Positions 24,801-33,164 of a stretch of DNA of 41,790 nt are shown here, piece by piece. The position numbers and the translations under genes are program-made. This DNA comes from JAWXTP01 sp044433415. Lineage in GTDB: Bacteria; Bacteroidota; Bacteroidia; Bacteroidales; Rikenellaceae. Positions within the stretch are counted from its first letter, which is position 1, and each line of letters begins with the position of its first letter. The stretch lies in NCBI GenBank assembly GCA_044433415.1, contig JAWXTP010000013.1, forward strand, positions 1-41,790, read 5' to 3'. The notes below the pieces were generated by a model. That model was not told the origin of the DNA. It did not search any database and was given only the letters and a program-made list of their open reading frames with translations.

Positions 24801-24861
24801 TAAAGGCTAGCGCCTTAGAGAAGACAAAAGAAACCAACATTTACTTAAAAATTTATACACA

Positions 24862-27144
24862 ATGAAAAAACCTAGATTATTAATGTTTACGCTGCTTGCC
24901 TCGTCATTCTTTGCAGCGTGTAACTCTCCTAGTACTACAAATACTAATGGAGTAGTTCAAAGCCCTGTTGACTGTGTGAATCCCTACATTGGTACAATCA
25001 GTCACCTTTTAGTACCAACTTATCCTACTGTTCACCTTCCAAACAGTATGATGAGGATGTACCCAAATCGTGAAGATTTTACAACAAATCACCTTAAGGG
25101 ATTAACTTTAATTGTACCTTGTCATAGAAAAGGTGCTTACTTTAACTTCATACCTTTTACTGGTAATGATGAACAATTACTACAAAATATTGAGCTAAGC
25201 TATGACAATGAAGTTGTCACTCCTTACCAATATCAAGTATATCTTGACGGTCAAGAAATAGATGTAGATTTCGCACCTTCTCACCAAAGTGCTATTTACA
25301 ACCTTAGCTTCTTGAATAAAGAGAAAGCTCCTAAATTAATTTTCACTACTAGAAACGGGGAGTTAGAATATAAGAACAACGCTATTCAAGGTTTTGAATA
25401 CTTAATAAACGGAGTATCTAAAGTATATATTTATGCTGAGCCAAGTGTAGCACCTGCATCTTGTGATTTATTAAAAAACAAAACTTTAACTAGTGGTGTT
25501 ACTAAAGATGAAGGTAGATTTGTATCTTTAGTACTTAACTACGATGCTGCACCTAGCGAAATTGATGTTAGATATGGTATCTCTTTCATCAGTGTTGAAC
25601 AAGCTAAGAAGAACTTCGAAAGAGAAGCTAAAAACAGCACTGTAGCTCAACTTGCAAAAGAAGGTAAAGAGATATGGAATGAAGCTCTAGGTAAAATCCA
25701 AGTTAACGACCAATCTGAGGACGATTTAGCTGTATTATATACTTCTCTATATCGTACTTACGAACGCCCTGTATGTATTAGTGAGGATGGTAATTACTAC
25801 TCAGCATTTGATGGTCAAATTCACAATGATGGTGGCCGTCCTTTCTATCTTGATGACTGGATTTGGGATACTTATAGAGCTACTCACCCTCTACGTCTTC
25901 TTATTGATGAAGAAACACAAACAGACATCCTTCATTCATATATTACTATGACTGATTACATGCCAGAGGGTGATCGTTGGTTCCCTAATTTCCCTCTTAT
26001 CACAGGCGACCCTCACGGTATGAATAGCAACCACGGTGTGATTTCTATCCTTGATGCATGGAAAAAAGGTGCTACAAACTTTGACTTAGAGAAAGCCTAT
26101 GAGATGTGTAAATTAGCTACAGAGGAGAAAACTTTAATTCCTTGGAAGGGCGATCCTGCTGGTGTACTTGATGATTTCTATAAAGAACATGGCTTCTTCC
26201 CTGCATTACGTCCAGGTGAAAAAGAGACAGTTGCAGAAGTTGGTCCTTTCGAAAAGAGACAAACAGTAGCTGTTACTTTAGGTACTTCTTATGATCATTG
26301 GAGTTTATCACAAATAGCAACAGAGTTAGGCAAGAAAGATGAAGCTGCATTTTTTGCTAAAAAAGGTTTAAATTATCGTAATTTATTCCACCCTGAGACT
26401 CGTTTCTTCCACCCTAAAGACAAAAATGGAGAATTTCTTCCAGATATTGACTATGGTATGAGTGGTGGCACTGGTGGCCGTTTATATTATGATGAGAACA
26501 ATGGTTACATTTACCGTTGGGATGTTCAACATAATGTTGGTGATTTAATAAATTTAATAGGTGGTAAAGATGTATTCTGCATGGCACTTGATTCTTTATT
26601 TAACACACCTTTAGCTTACCAAAAATACTATTTCTATGTTAATTTTGGTCCTGACCACTCTGGTAACGTTGGTCAATTCTCTATGGGTAATGAGCCAAGT
26701 TTACACATTCCTTACTTGTACAACTACGCTGGTCAACCTTGGATGACACAAAAACGTGTTCGTTCTTTAGTAGATATGTGGTTTAGAAATGACCTTATGG
26801 GTGTTCCTGGAGATGAAGATGGTGGTGGTATGTCAGCATTTGTTGTGCTTACTAAACTAGGTTTCTATCCTGTAACTCCAGGTATTCCTGTTTACTGTAT
26901 AGGTTCTCCAACATTTAAATATGCTAAAGTTAACCTTTCGGATGATAAAACATTTGAGATTATTGCTCCTAACTGCTCTAAAGAAAACAAGTATATTCAA
27001 TCTGCTAAACTTAATGGTAAGGTTTGGGATAAAGCATGGTTCTCTCACAGCGATATCGAAAATGGTGCAGTTCTTGAACTAGAAATGGGAAAATATCCTA
27101 ATAAAGAGTGGGGCGCTACAACACCTCCTCCTTCGGGTTATTAG
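24862..27144 (+). CDS. GH92 alpha-mannosidase lipoprotein
   Basis: A 760-residue protein with a lipoprotein signal (LLASSFFAAC, lipidation at Cys20), so anchored in the envelope. The N-terminal beta domain starts at VNPYIGT. The catalytic (alpha/alpha)6 domain has LDDWIWDTYRATHP, EGDRWFPNFPLITGDPHG, MGNEPSLHIPYLYNYAGQPW and the calcium/acid region GVPGDEDGGGMSAFVVLTKLGFYPVTPG, all characteristic of GH92 exo-alpha-mannosidases. It removes terminal mannose from N-glycans or yeast-type mannan, with calcium. Together with the sulfatase and the GH2 protein it suggests use of host-type glycans, although no SusC/SusD genes are present here. Confidence 0.94.
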   Translation: MKKPRLLMFTLLASSFFAACNSPSTTNTNGVVQSPVDCVNPYIGTISHLLVPTYPTVHLPNSMMRMYPNREDFTTNHLKGLTLIVPCHRKGAYFNFIPFTGNDEQLLQNIELSYDNEVVTPYQYQVYLDGQEIDVDFAPSHQSAIYNLSFLNKEKAPKLIFTTRNGELEYKNNAIQGFEYLINGVSKVYIYAEPSVAPASCDLLKNKTLTSGVTKDEGRFVSLVLNYDAAPSEIDVRYGISFISVEQAKKNFEREAKNSTVAQLAKEGKEIWNEALGKIQVNDQSEDDLAVLYTSLYRTYERPVCISEDGNYYSAFDGQIHNDGGRPFYLDDWIWDTYRATHPLRLLIDEETQTDILHSYITMTDYMPEGDRWFPNFPLITGDPHGMNSNHGVISILDAWKKGATNFDLEKAYEMCKLATEEKTLIPWKGDPAGVLDDFYKEHGFFPALRPGEKETVAEVGPFEKRQTVAVTLGTSYDHWSLSQIATELGKKDEAAFFAKKGLNYRNLFHPETRFFHPKDKNGEFLPDIDYGMSGGTGGRLYYDENNGYIYRWDVQHNVGDLINLIGGKDVFCMALDSLFNTPLAYQKYYFYVNFGPDHSGNVGQFSMGNEPSLHIPYLYNYAGQPWMTQKRVRSLVDMWFRNDLMGVPGDEDGGGMSAFVVLTKLGFYPVTPGIPVYCIGSPTFKYAKVNLSDDKTFEIIAPNCSKENKYIQSAKLNGKVWDKAWFSHSDIENGAVLELEMGKYPNKEWGATTPPPSGY

Positions 27145-27161
27145 ACTATTGAAATTATATT

Positions 27162-27199
27162 AAAAAGAGGGTGACCCAAAAGGTTGCTCTCTTTTTTTT
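27162..27199 (+). terminator. Terminator after the GH92 gene
   Basis: AAAAAGAGGGTGACC pairs along its length (with G-T wobbles) with GGTTGCTCTCTTTTT, and the T-run continues. The stem is nearly the same as that at 39430-39464. Confidence 0.88.
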
Positions 27200-27478
27200 G
27201 CTTATAATGGCGACAGACGAGAAATTATAGCTTGAAAGATTGCTGGAGGGTCAGAAGGGACAAAACCCTCAAAATTCACAAAAAAATTACCGTTTCATTT
27301 TGGGCTTAATCCTCACCACTATCAACCTCACTCGAAAATATCGTCAAGAAAAAACAATTTATTTTTTGGCAAATTCCACCAAAAAACCATCCACTCCAAA
27401 AAATAATTTCAGTTTTCAACACAAAAAAATGGACTTTTAACAAATTGACAAACCCAATCATTAAAAATCCATTTTTAG
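27200..27478. other. 279-bp gap, strand-biased A/C-rich, no gene seen
   Basis: GGCGACA (from 27209) and GAAAGATTGCT (from 27233) recur, adjacent, at 39393-39415, so the left end carries a remnant of the dispersed module. From about 27250 to 27450 the plus strand is rich in A and C with few G. The short frames on both strands show no recognisable motif or signal and I do not call a gene. No DnaA-box cluster is seen. Confidence 0.5.
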
Positions 27479-27494
27479 TGTTCCACGTGGAACA
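27479..27494. promoter_or_regulatory. parS: parS-like ParB-binding site
   Basis: TGTTCCACGTGGAACA is a perfect 16-bp palindrome and fits the widely conserved parS consensus TGTTnCACGTGnAACA. It lies 16 bp after the mnmG stop, in non-coding DNA. mnmG (gidA) is often near the origin and near parAB in bacteria. parA and parB themselves are not in the window. Confidence 0.8.
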
Positions 27495-27509
27495 TTCCAC
27501 ACCTAAGAC

Positions 27510-29381
27510 CTACCTTCCAAAATAAACCAACAAAACATTTATATCAGATGGAGAAACTCCAGGTATTCTTGAAGCCTGACCTATAGTAGTAGGTTTAATC
27601 CTAGTTAATTTCTGACGTGCTTCTATAGATATAGACTTTAGTGCATTAAAATCAAAATCTGGACTAATCTTAATATTCTCCAATCTTTCTAACTTCTCAG
27701 CTACTCCTTTCTCTCTTTCGATGTACCCACCATATTTAATCAGAATCTCTACTTCCTCTATTACCTCACTATCGATATCATTATCAACAATAAACTTATC
27801 CAATGCAGCTACATGTGGCTGTATTTTCTTAATAAAAATCTCATTTCTTACAACTACCTCATTAAGTTTTCTTTTCTGAGTCAAAGGTGAAGAATTAATC
27901 TCAGCAAAGTAAGGATTTAGTTCATCAGGACTTACGCTAAAATTCTTAATAAACACAGACAAGTCTTCTATCTTTTGTCGCTTATCAGTAAACTGAGCAT
28001 ATCTATTTTCGTCAACTAAACCTATCTTATAAGCCTTTTCTGTCAACCTCATATCAGCATTATCTTGACGTAACAAGATACGATATTCTGCGCGGCTAGT
28101 AAACATACGATAAGGTTCATCAACTCCTTTGTTCACCAAATCATCAATAAGCACACCTATGTATGCTTCATCACGACCAAGTACAAAAGGTTCTTCACCC
28201 TTAATTTTAAGAGATGCATTAATACCTGCTATCATACCTTGTGCTGCGGCTTCTTCGTAACCTGTAGTACCATTAATCTGACCTGCAAAAAACAGATTAT
28301 CAATCAACTTAGTTTCTAGAGTCTGTTTTAACTGTGTTGGTTGGAAAAAGTCATACTCTATAGCATACCCTGGTCTAAATATATGTACATTCTCAAATCC
28401 TTTTATCTTTGTAAGTGCACTAATCTGAACTTGCCAAGGTAAAGACGACGAGAAGCCATTCAGGTAACACTCAGTAGTTGAAGCACCTTCTGGCTCTAAG
28501 AATAATTGATGCTCATTCTTGTCTGCAAACGTACGTAACTTATCTTCTATACTCGGACAATAACGAGGACCTATTCCTGCAATAGTACCATTAAATAAAG
28601 GTGAGTCAGCAAATCCTTCTCTTAAACTATCATGTACATTCAAAGAAGTGTAAGCTAGGTAACAAGACTTTTGCTCTTTGACAGGCTCTATTTCTTTAAG
28701 GTAAGAAAATTTAACAGGTTCAGCATCTCCACTTTGTTCTACTAACTGTGAGTAATCTACAGTACGCGAGTCAATACGTACAGGAGTACCAGTCTTCATT
28801 CTACCCACTTCAAAGCCTAAATCCTTAAGTTGCTCACTTAGTCCATAAGAAGCCATATCACCTGAACGTCCACCACCCATCTGTGAGCGCCCAACATGTA
28901 TTAATCCTTTAAGGAAAGTTCCGTTAGTTAAGACTACAGACTCAGCAGACAACTCTATACCTAATTGAGTTTTAACTCCAACTACTTTACTGTCCTCTAT
29001 TAAAAGCTCAACTACATTGTCCTGCCAGATATACAAGTTATCACAGTTCTCCAAATATTCTCTCCAAAGTAAAGAGAACTGTTGTTTATCACACTGTGCA
29101 CGTGGGCTCCACATTGCAGGTCCTTTAGAGCGATTTAGCATACGAAACTGAATGGTACTCTTATCAGTAATAATACCCATCTGTCCGCCTAATGCATCTA
29201 TCTCTCTTACTATCTGACCTTTAGCAACCCCGCCAACAGCAGGATTACAAGACATGTGAGCCATTTTCGTCATATCCATTGTTACTAATAAGGTCTTACA
29301 ACCTAACTTTGCTGAAGCATTTGCAGCCTCGCATCCTGCATGCCCTGCTCCAACAACAATAACATCATATTTTGTAGTCAT
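27510..29381 (-). CDS. mnmG: tRNA uridine-5-carboxymethylaminomethyl modification enzyme MnmG (GidA)
   Basis: A 623-residue FAD protein that with MnmE modifies wobble uridine 34 of several tRNAs. The FAD-binding Rossmann motif is VIVVGAGHAGCEAANASAKLG at the N-terminus. MSCNPAVGGVAKG, GGGRSGDMASYGLS, AGQINGTTGYEEAAAQG and the C-terminal SRIPGVSPSDINVLL are all diagnostic. Length is normal. It follows ybeY with a 59-bp gap, in the order EnvC-like, ybeY, mnmG. A parS-like site lies directly downstream. Confidence 0.97.
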   Translation of the reverse strand: MTTKYDVIVVGAGHAGCEAANASAKLGCKTLLVTMDMTKMAHMSCNPAVGGVAKGQIVREIDALGGQMGIITDKSTIQFRMLNRSKGPAMWSPRAQCDKQQFSLLWREYLENCDNLYIWQDNVVELLIEDSKVVGVKTQLGIELSAESVVLTNGTFLKGLIHVGRSQMGGGRSGDMASYGLSEQLKDLGFEVGRMKTGTPVRIDSRTVDYSQLVEQSGDAEPVKFSYLKEIEPVKEQKSCYLAYTSLNVHDSLREGFADSPLFNGTIAGIGPRYCPSIEDKLRTFADKNEHQLFLEPEGASTTECYLNGFSSSLPWQVQISALTKIKGFENVHIFRPGYAIEYDFFQPTQLKQTLETKLIDNLFFAGQINGTTGYEEAAAQGMIAGINASLKIKGEEPFVLGRDEAYIGVLIDDLVNKGVDEPYRMFTSRAEYRILLRQDNADMRLTEKAYKIGLVDENRYAQFTDKRQKIEDLSVFIKNFSVSPDELNPYFAEINSSPLTQKRKLNEVVVRNEIFIKKIQPHVAALDKFIVDNDIDSEVIEEVEILIKYGGYIEREKGVAEKLERLENIKISPDFDFNALKSISIEARQKLTRIKPTTIGQASRIPGVSPSDINVLLVYFGR

Positions 29382-29440
29382 CTAACTAAACTATTTATAT
29401 TTTATATATGTATATTCAATCGGCAAACTAAACTAATAGT

Positions 29441-29871
29441 CTACTTATAAAAGATTTCTAAATATTTATCTTCCTTGGAGCGCATTACTACAGCTTCCTC
29501 AGGCTTTTTATCGGGATAACCTATCAAGTGTAACACCCCATGAATAATCACCCTTTGTAGCTCGTTTTCGGCACTAACTCCATAATCAGCAGCATTACTA
29601 CTTACAGTATCGACACTAATAATAAGATCGCCCATTAATAGCTTTTTATCGCCCTTTTGCTCACAGTAATCAAAAGTAATAATATCTGTATATAATTATG
29701 TGACAAATAATTATTATTAGTTTCAAGGATATATTTATCACTACAAAACACGACCTGAATATCGCCTACAACGCAACCTTCAGCTTCTGCAACAGTTTTA
29801 ATCCATCTTTTAGTAATTAATTTACCTTTAAATTTAAAATCTATATCTTCGTTATAATATGTGATTGCCAT
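29441..29871 (-). pseudogene. ybeY: Endoribonuclease YbeY, interrupted by a 2-bp frameshift
   Basis: Two frames together give a normal YbeY of about 142 residues. The first, from ATG at 29871 (MAITYYNEDIDF, chosen because it lies after the EnvC-like gene stop), runs to NNNYLSHNY. The second continues IITFDYCEQKGDKKLLMGDLIISVDT and holds the metal motif HGVLHLIGYPD. The break is at about 29689-29694, where TATATA stands where TATA would give Asn-Tyr-Thr-Asp-Ile and keep the frame, so a TA dinucleotide has been gained. YbeY matures 16S rRNA and is important in most bacteria, so a sequencing error or a repeat-slippage variant must be considered. As read, the product lacks the catalytic half. Confidence 0.87.
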
Positions 29872-29885
29872 ATCTATGAAATTTA

Positions 29886-31079
29886 TTAATTTTGTTTTAA
29901 CCACAACTCAGGATTTTGTGGTGTTGTTTCATGCCACAATTCGAAATGTAACTGTGAACTTGAAGCCCCTTCTTTAGGTGAAATGACTCCTATCTTGTCT
30001 AAAGTTTTAACCTTTTGACCGACTTTGACACTTACTTTAGAAAGGTTAGAATATACCGATATGTAGTTACCGTGTCTTATCATTACATTATTTCCTAGAC
30101 CTTTGAAAAAGAAAATCTTTGTTACTTCTCCTTCGAAAATTGTATGTACATTTGAGTTACCTGTCACTGAGATATTGACACCCTTATTGTTTATGGTAAC
30201 AGATTTTTGCAAAGAATGTGCATGCACACCAAATTTTTCTATTATCACCCCACGTTCTACAGGCATAGGAAATTTACCTTTATTCTCCGTAAAAGTTGAT
30301 GATAGCTTAACATTTAATGCACGTTTTTTCTCATCCGTTTCACCTCTATGCTTTCTAGCTTCTTCCTCAATAATCTTCTTGATTTCGTCTTGCAGTTTCT
30401 GTATTGATTCTTGATTTTTAGATATAACAGATGTTAAATTCTTCTCAGTACTTTGCAATTTTTTAAGTTCATTATTGAATTGCATCTGCTCACTTGCTAA
30501 AGTCGACACTTCATTTTGTTTAGAATCTAAACTTTTCTTAACTGTGGCTTTTTTAGCGTTTAAATTTTCTGTTTTAACAGACAATAAAGCCATCTGTTCA
30601 GCTAGTTCGACAACAACAGAAGTAGAAGTATTTGAATGCAATCTTAGATAATGTAAACGTCTAAATATCTCATGAAAACTATCAGCAGAAAAAATAAATT
30701 TCATATAATTATTCTGCTTCAATTGTCTGTAAGTCTCTACTACAATATTTTTATATTGATTTCTTAATGAGGCAATTTTTTGTTCATGCTTTTTAATTTC
30801 TCTTGATGCTGAATAAATATCATTATTATATATTTTTATTTCAGAATCAAGTTTTTTAATCAATCCCTTACGAGTATTAATGTTGTTACCTATCAACATT
30901 AATTTTTCACGTCTATTCTCCTGAGTAATTTTATTTGAACTTAACTGCTCATTAGTTAATTTAATAATATCCTCTGCTTTTCTTATTTCATTTTGCAAAT
31001 CCTCAATATTTTGCGCACTTAAAGCGATACTCATAAATGAGAAGCACAGAAAAATTGATATTTTGCATAGAATATTCAT
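29886..31079 (-). CDS. EnvC-like murein hydrolase activator (degenerate LytM/M23 domain)
   Basis: A 397-residue exported protein: signal peptide (ISIFLCFSFMSIALSA), long coiled coil from about residue 25 to 260 rich in Gln, Glu, Lys and Asn, then a C-terminal LytM/M23 domain (GRGV-like start at VERGVIIEKFG, ending LHFELWHETTPQNPELWL). Active M23 peptidases bind zinc with HxxxD plus HxH. Here the first motif reads NNKGVNI, with Asn in place of His and Asp, so it is probably an activator of amidases, like E. coli EnvC, rather than a peptidase. It would act in the periplasm during cell separation. It is separated from pheS by a terminator and closely precedes ybeY. Confidence 0.88.
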   Translation of the reverse strand: MNILCKISIFLCFSFMSIALSAQNIEDLQNEIRKAEDIIKLTNEQLSSNKITQENRREKLMLIGNNINTRKGLIKKLDSEIKIYNNDIYSASREIKKHEQKIASLRNQYKNIVVETYRQLKQNNYMKFIFSADSFHEIFRRLHYLRLHSNTSTSVVVELAEQMALLSVKTENLNAKKATVKKSLDSKQNEVSTLASEQMQFNNELKKLQSTEKNLTSVISKNQESIQKLQDEIKKIIEEEARKHRGETDEKKRALNVKLSSTFTENKGKFPMPVERGVIIEKFGVHAHSLQKSVTINNKGVNISVTGNSNVHTIFEGEVTKIFFFKGLGNNVMIRHGNYISVYSNLSKVSVKVGQKVKTLDKIGVISPKEGASSSQLHFELWHETTPQNPELWLKQN

Positions 31080-31118
31080 TATACTAAATTAAAGACAATT
31101 CTAGGTAAATTATAAAAC

Positions 31119-31147
31119 TCTAAAAGAGGCATAACACCTCTTTTAGA
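31119..31147. terminator. Terminator after pheS
   Basis: A perfect 11-bp stem (TCTAAAAGAGG / CCTCTTTTAGA) with a 7-nt loop lies 14 bp after the pheS stop. The following minus-strand sequence is GTTTTATAATTT. Confidence 0.8.
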
Positions 31148-31160
31148 ATTAAGCGGGATT

Positions 31161-32183
31161 TTATATTATAGCTTCAAACTGTTGTAAGAATCTTATATCA
31201 TTTTCGAAATAAAGACGTAAATCCTTAACCCCATATTTCAACATAGCTATACGCTCAACACCCATACCAAATGCGAAACCACTATATTTTTTAGAGTCTA
31301 TACCACAAGATTCTAGAACATTAGGGTCAACCATACCACAACCCATAATTTCTAACCAACCAGTATATTTACACACATTACAGCCTTTACCTCCACATAA
31401 GTTACATGAAACATCTACCTCAGCAGATGGCTCAGTAAATGGGAAGTAAGAAGGACGCATTCTAATTTCTGATTTCTCTGAGAACATTTCCTTAGCAAAG
31501 TATAAAATAGTTTGTTTAAGATCTGCAAAAGATACGTTTTCAGCAATAAAAAGACCTTCTACTTGGTGGAAAATACAGTGCGCACGGTAAGAGATAGCTT
31601 CATTTCTAAATACGCGACCTGGACAAATTACACGAATTGGAGGTTTTTGATTTTGCATCACTCTCACTTGTATAGAACTTGTGTGAGTACGTAAAAGAAT
31701 ATCAGGATTTTTCTCTATAAAGAAAGTATCTTGCATATCTCTAGCTGGGTGCTCAGGTGGGAAATTCAAGGCAGAGAACACATGCCAATCATCTTCAATC
31801 TCTGGACCAGACTCAACACTAAAACCTATACGGTTAAAAATTTCACAAATTTCACGTTTAACAAGTGAAATAGGGTGACGAGTTCCTATCTGTTGACCTG
31901 TAGCTGGACGTGTCATATCTAGCACATCACCTGTCTCAACTTCATTAGCTTCAATAAACTCTTTTAAAGAATTTATTTTGTCAATTGTTACATTTTTAAG
32001 GACATTAATTTTCTGTCCTAACTCTCTTTTTAATTCTGGAGATACTTTTTTGAAATCTTCAAAAAGACTTGTTAACTCTCCTTTTTTTCCTAAGAGTTTA
32101 ATTCTAAATCCCTCAACCTCAGCAATAGATTTAGCTTCAAATTGCGTAACACGTTCTAAAATTTCAGCTATTTTATTTTGCAT
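31161..32183 (-). CDS. pheS: Phenylalanine--tRNA ligase alpha subunit
   Basis: A 340-residue cytoplasmic enzyme subunit that charges tRNA-Phe together with PheT, which is not in the window. The N-terminal coiled-coil tRNA-binding arm (about residues 1-90) is followed by the class II catalytic core: motif 1 area TRPATGQQIGTRHP, motif 2 RVFRNEAISYRAHCIFHQVEGLFI and motif 3 GFAFGMGVERIAML. A CxxC-type cluster (CNLCGGKGCNVC) inside the core occurs in many bacterial PheS proteins. The start overlaps the cyclophilin gene stop by 11 nt, so the two are probably co-transcribed. Confidence 0.97.
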   Translation of the reverse strand: MQNKIAEILERVTQFEAKSIAEVEGFRIKLLGKKGELTSLFEDFKKVSPELKRELGQKINVLKNVTIDKINSLKEFIEANEVETGDVLDMTRPATGQQIGTRHPISLVKREICEIFNRIGFSVESGPEIEDDWHVFSALNFPPEHPARDMQDTFFIEKNPDILLRTHTSSIQVRVMQNQKPPIRVICPGRVFRNEAISYRAHCIFHQVEGLFIAENVSFADLKQTILYFAKEMFSEKSEIRMRPSYFPFTEPSAEVDVSCNLCGGKGCNVCKYTGWLEIMGCGMVDPNVLESCGIDSKKYSGFAFGMGVERIAMLKYGVKDLRLYFENDIRFLQQFEAII

Positions 32184-32892
32184 AACTATTATATTTTTCG
32201 TTTTTTTCTGTTTCTGTTAATATATTAATTTTTGTACTTAAGATTTTAACATCTTTCAATGGTCTGTCATTACTATCCGTTTTGTAAGTTGATATTTTGT
32301 CTACAACATCCATACCTTCTGAAATAAATCCAAACACAGTATATGCTCCATCAAGATGTGGCGTTCCTCCATGACTTTTATATTCCTCAATCACTCCTTC
32401 ACTAAACTTTTCACCTACTTTGGTTTCAGCTTTATAAATAGCTTCATCAGTAACATCATTTCCTCCCAATACAACATAGAAATGAGAACCTGACGACTTT
32501 TTATCAGGGTTTATGTTGTCACCTTCGCGTGCAGCACCTACCGCACCTCTTATGTGATTAAATTTACTGTTAAATTCAGCAGGTACCTCCTCTCCGAAAG
32601 ATTCTTCACCATATAATTTCTTAGCCTCTGATGTCTTTGTAGTTGGATCTCCTGCTTGTACCACAAATTTAGGTATCACTCGATGAAATAACACAGAATC
32701 ATAGAAATTATTTTTAACTAATTTTATAAAATTCTCTTTATGTAGTGGTGTTTCATTAAACAAAAATATTTTAAAAGAGCCCTCTGTTGTTGAAATCTCT
32801 ACCTCTACAGCTTCATTTCCATTTTGACCTGAAGTACAACAAGCTAAACAAAGCAATGAAACACAAGCAATTAAACGAATTAAACGTTTCAT
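32173..32892 (-). CDS. Cyclophilin-type peptidyl-prolyl isomerase lipoprotein
   Basis: A 239-residue protein with a lipoprotein-type signal (ACVSLLCLACC, lipidation at Cys18 or Cys19). A cyclophilin domain follows, starting EISTTEGSFKIFLFNETPLHKENF, with FYDSVLFHRVIPKFVVQAGDP, GSHFYVVLGG and TVFGFISEGMDVVDKI. It assists folding of exported proteins by proline isomerisation in the periplasm. The loop between the FHRV and GSHFY parts contains the insertion typical of Bacteroidetes members. Its 3' end overlaps pheS. A minus-strand promoter lies at 32990 and a degenerate palindromic repeat in the leader. Confidence 0.93.
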   Translation of the reverse strand: MKRLIRLIACVSLLCLACCTSGQNGNEAVEVEISTTEGSFKIFLFNETPLHKENFIKLVKNNFYDSVLFHRVIPKFVVQAGDPTTKTSEAKKLYGEESFGEEVPAEFNSKFNHIRGAVGAAREGDNINPDKKSSGSHFYVVLGGNDVTDEAIYKAETKVGEKFSEGVIEEYKSHGGTPHLDGAYTVFGFISEGMDVVDKISTYKTDSNDRPLKDVKILSTKINILTETEKNEKYNSYAK

Positions 32893-32897
32893 AAATA

Positions 32898-32974
32898 TTC
32901 TAATTATATATAAATTAATAATCTTAGATTTATAAATTTAAAGTGTAAAACCCAACTTTTAGAAATCTCTTAAA
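32898..32974 (-). repeat. Palindromic repeat family, degenerate copy F
   Basis: AAAGTGTAAAACCCAACTTT and TTTTAGAAATCTCTTAA match the right arm of copies C and D. The opposite side (TTCTAATTAT, then ATCTTAGATTTA) only resembles the left arm of copy D, and the pairing is weak. It lies in the leader of the cyclophilin gene, about 10 nt after the predicted transcription start. Confidence 0.4.
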
Positions 32975-32989
32975 GAAGGTAATAACTTA

Positions 32990-32997
32990 CAAAAATA
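32990..32997 (-). promoter_or_regulatory. Likely -7 element for the cyclophilin-pheS transcript
   Basis: On the minus strand TATTTTTG matches TAnnTTTG. Transcription would start near 32983. No clear -33 TTTG is found. Confidence 0.45.
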
Positions 32998-33077
32998 ACC
33001 TTTTTTTTATTAATATAGACTATTTTATATTCCTTTTTAGTTTTTTTTAAAATTCATCAAAAAAATTAGAATATAAA

Positions 33078-33109
33078 ATTGAGTAACTGATGGTTTTTTA
33101 GTACTTTTG
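33078..33109 (+). promoter_or_regulatory. Likely promoter for the patatin gene
   Basis: TACTTTTG (33102-33109) matches TAnnTTTG, with ATTG 20 bp upstream (33078-33081) as an imperfect -33 element. It is divergent from the cyclophilin promoter in the same gap. Confidence 0.6.
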
Positions 33110-33164
33110 TTAAATAAAGGTCATCGTACTAATTTACGTTAACCAGCTACAAAACTTTAACATT

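Noticed and set aside
27240..27500. Two short frames (plus 27240-27440, minus 27306-27500) as genes
   Set aside because: They have no recognisable motif, signal or start context, and biased composition explains the open frames.
27145..27509. Replication origin next to mnmG
   Set aside because: No cluster of DnaA boxes or AT-rich unwinding element was found; only the parS-like site is supported.
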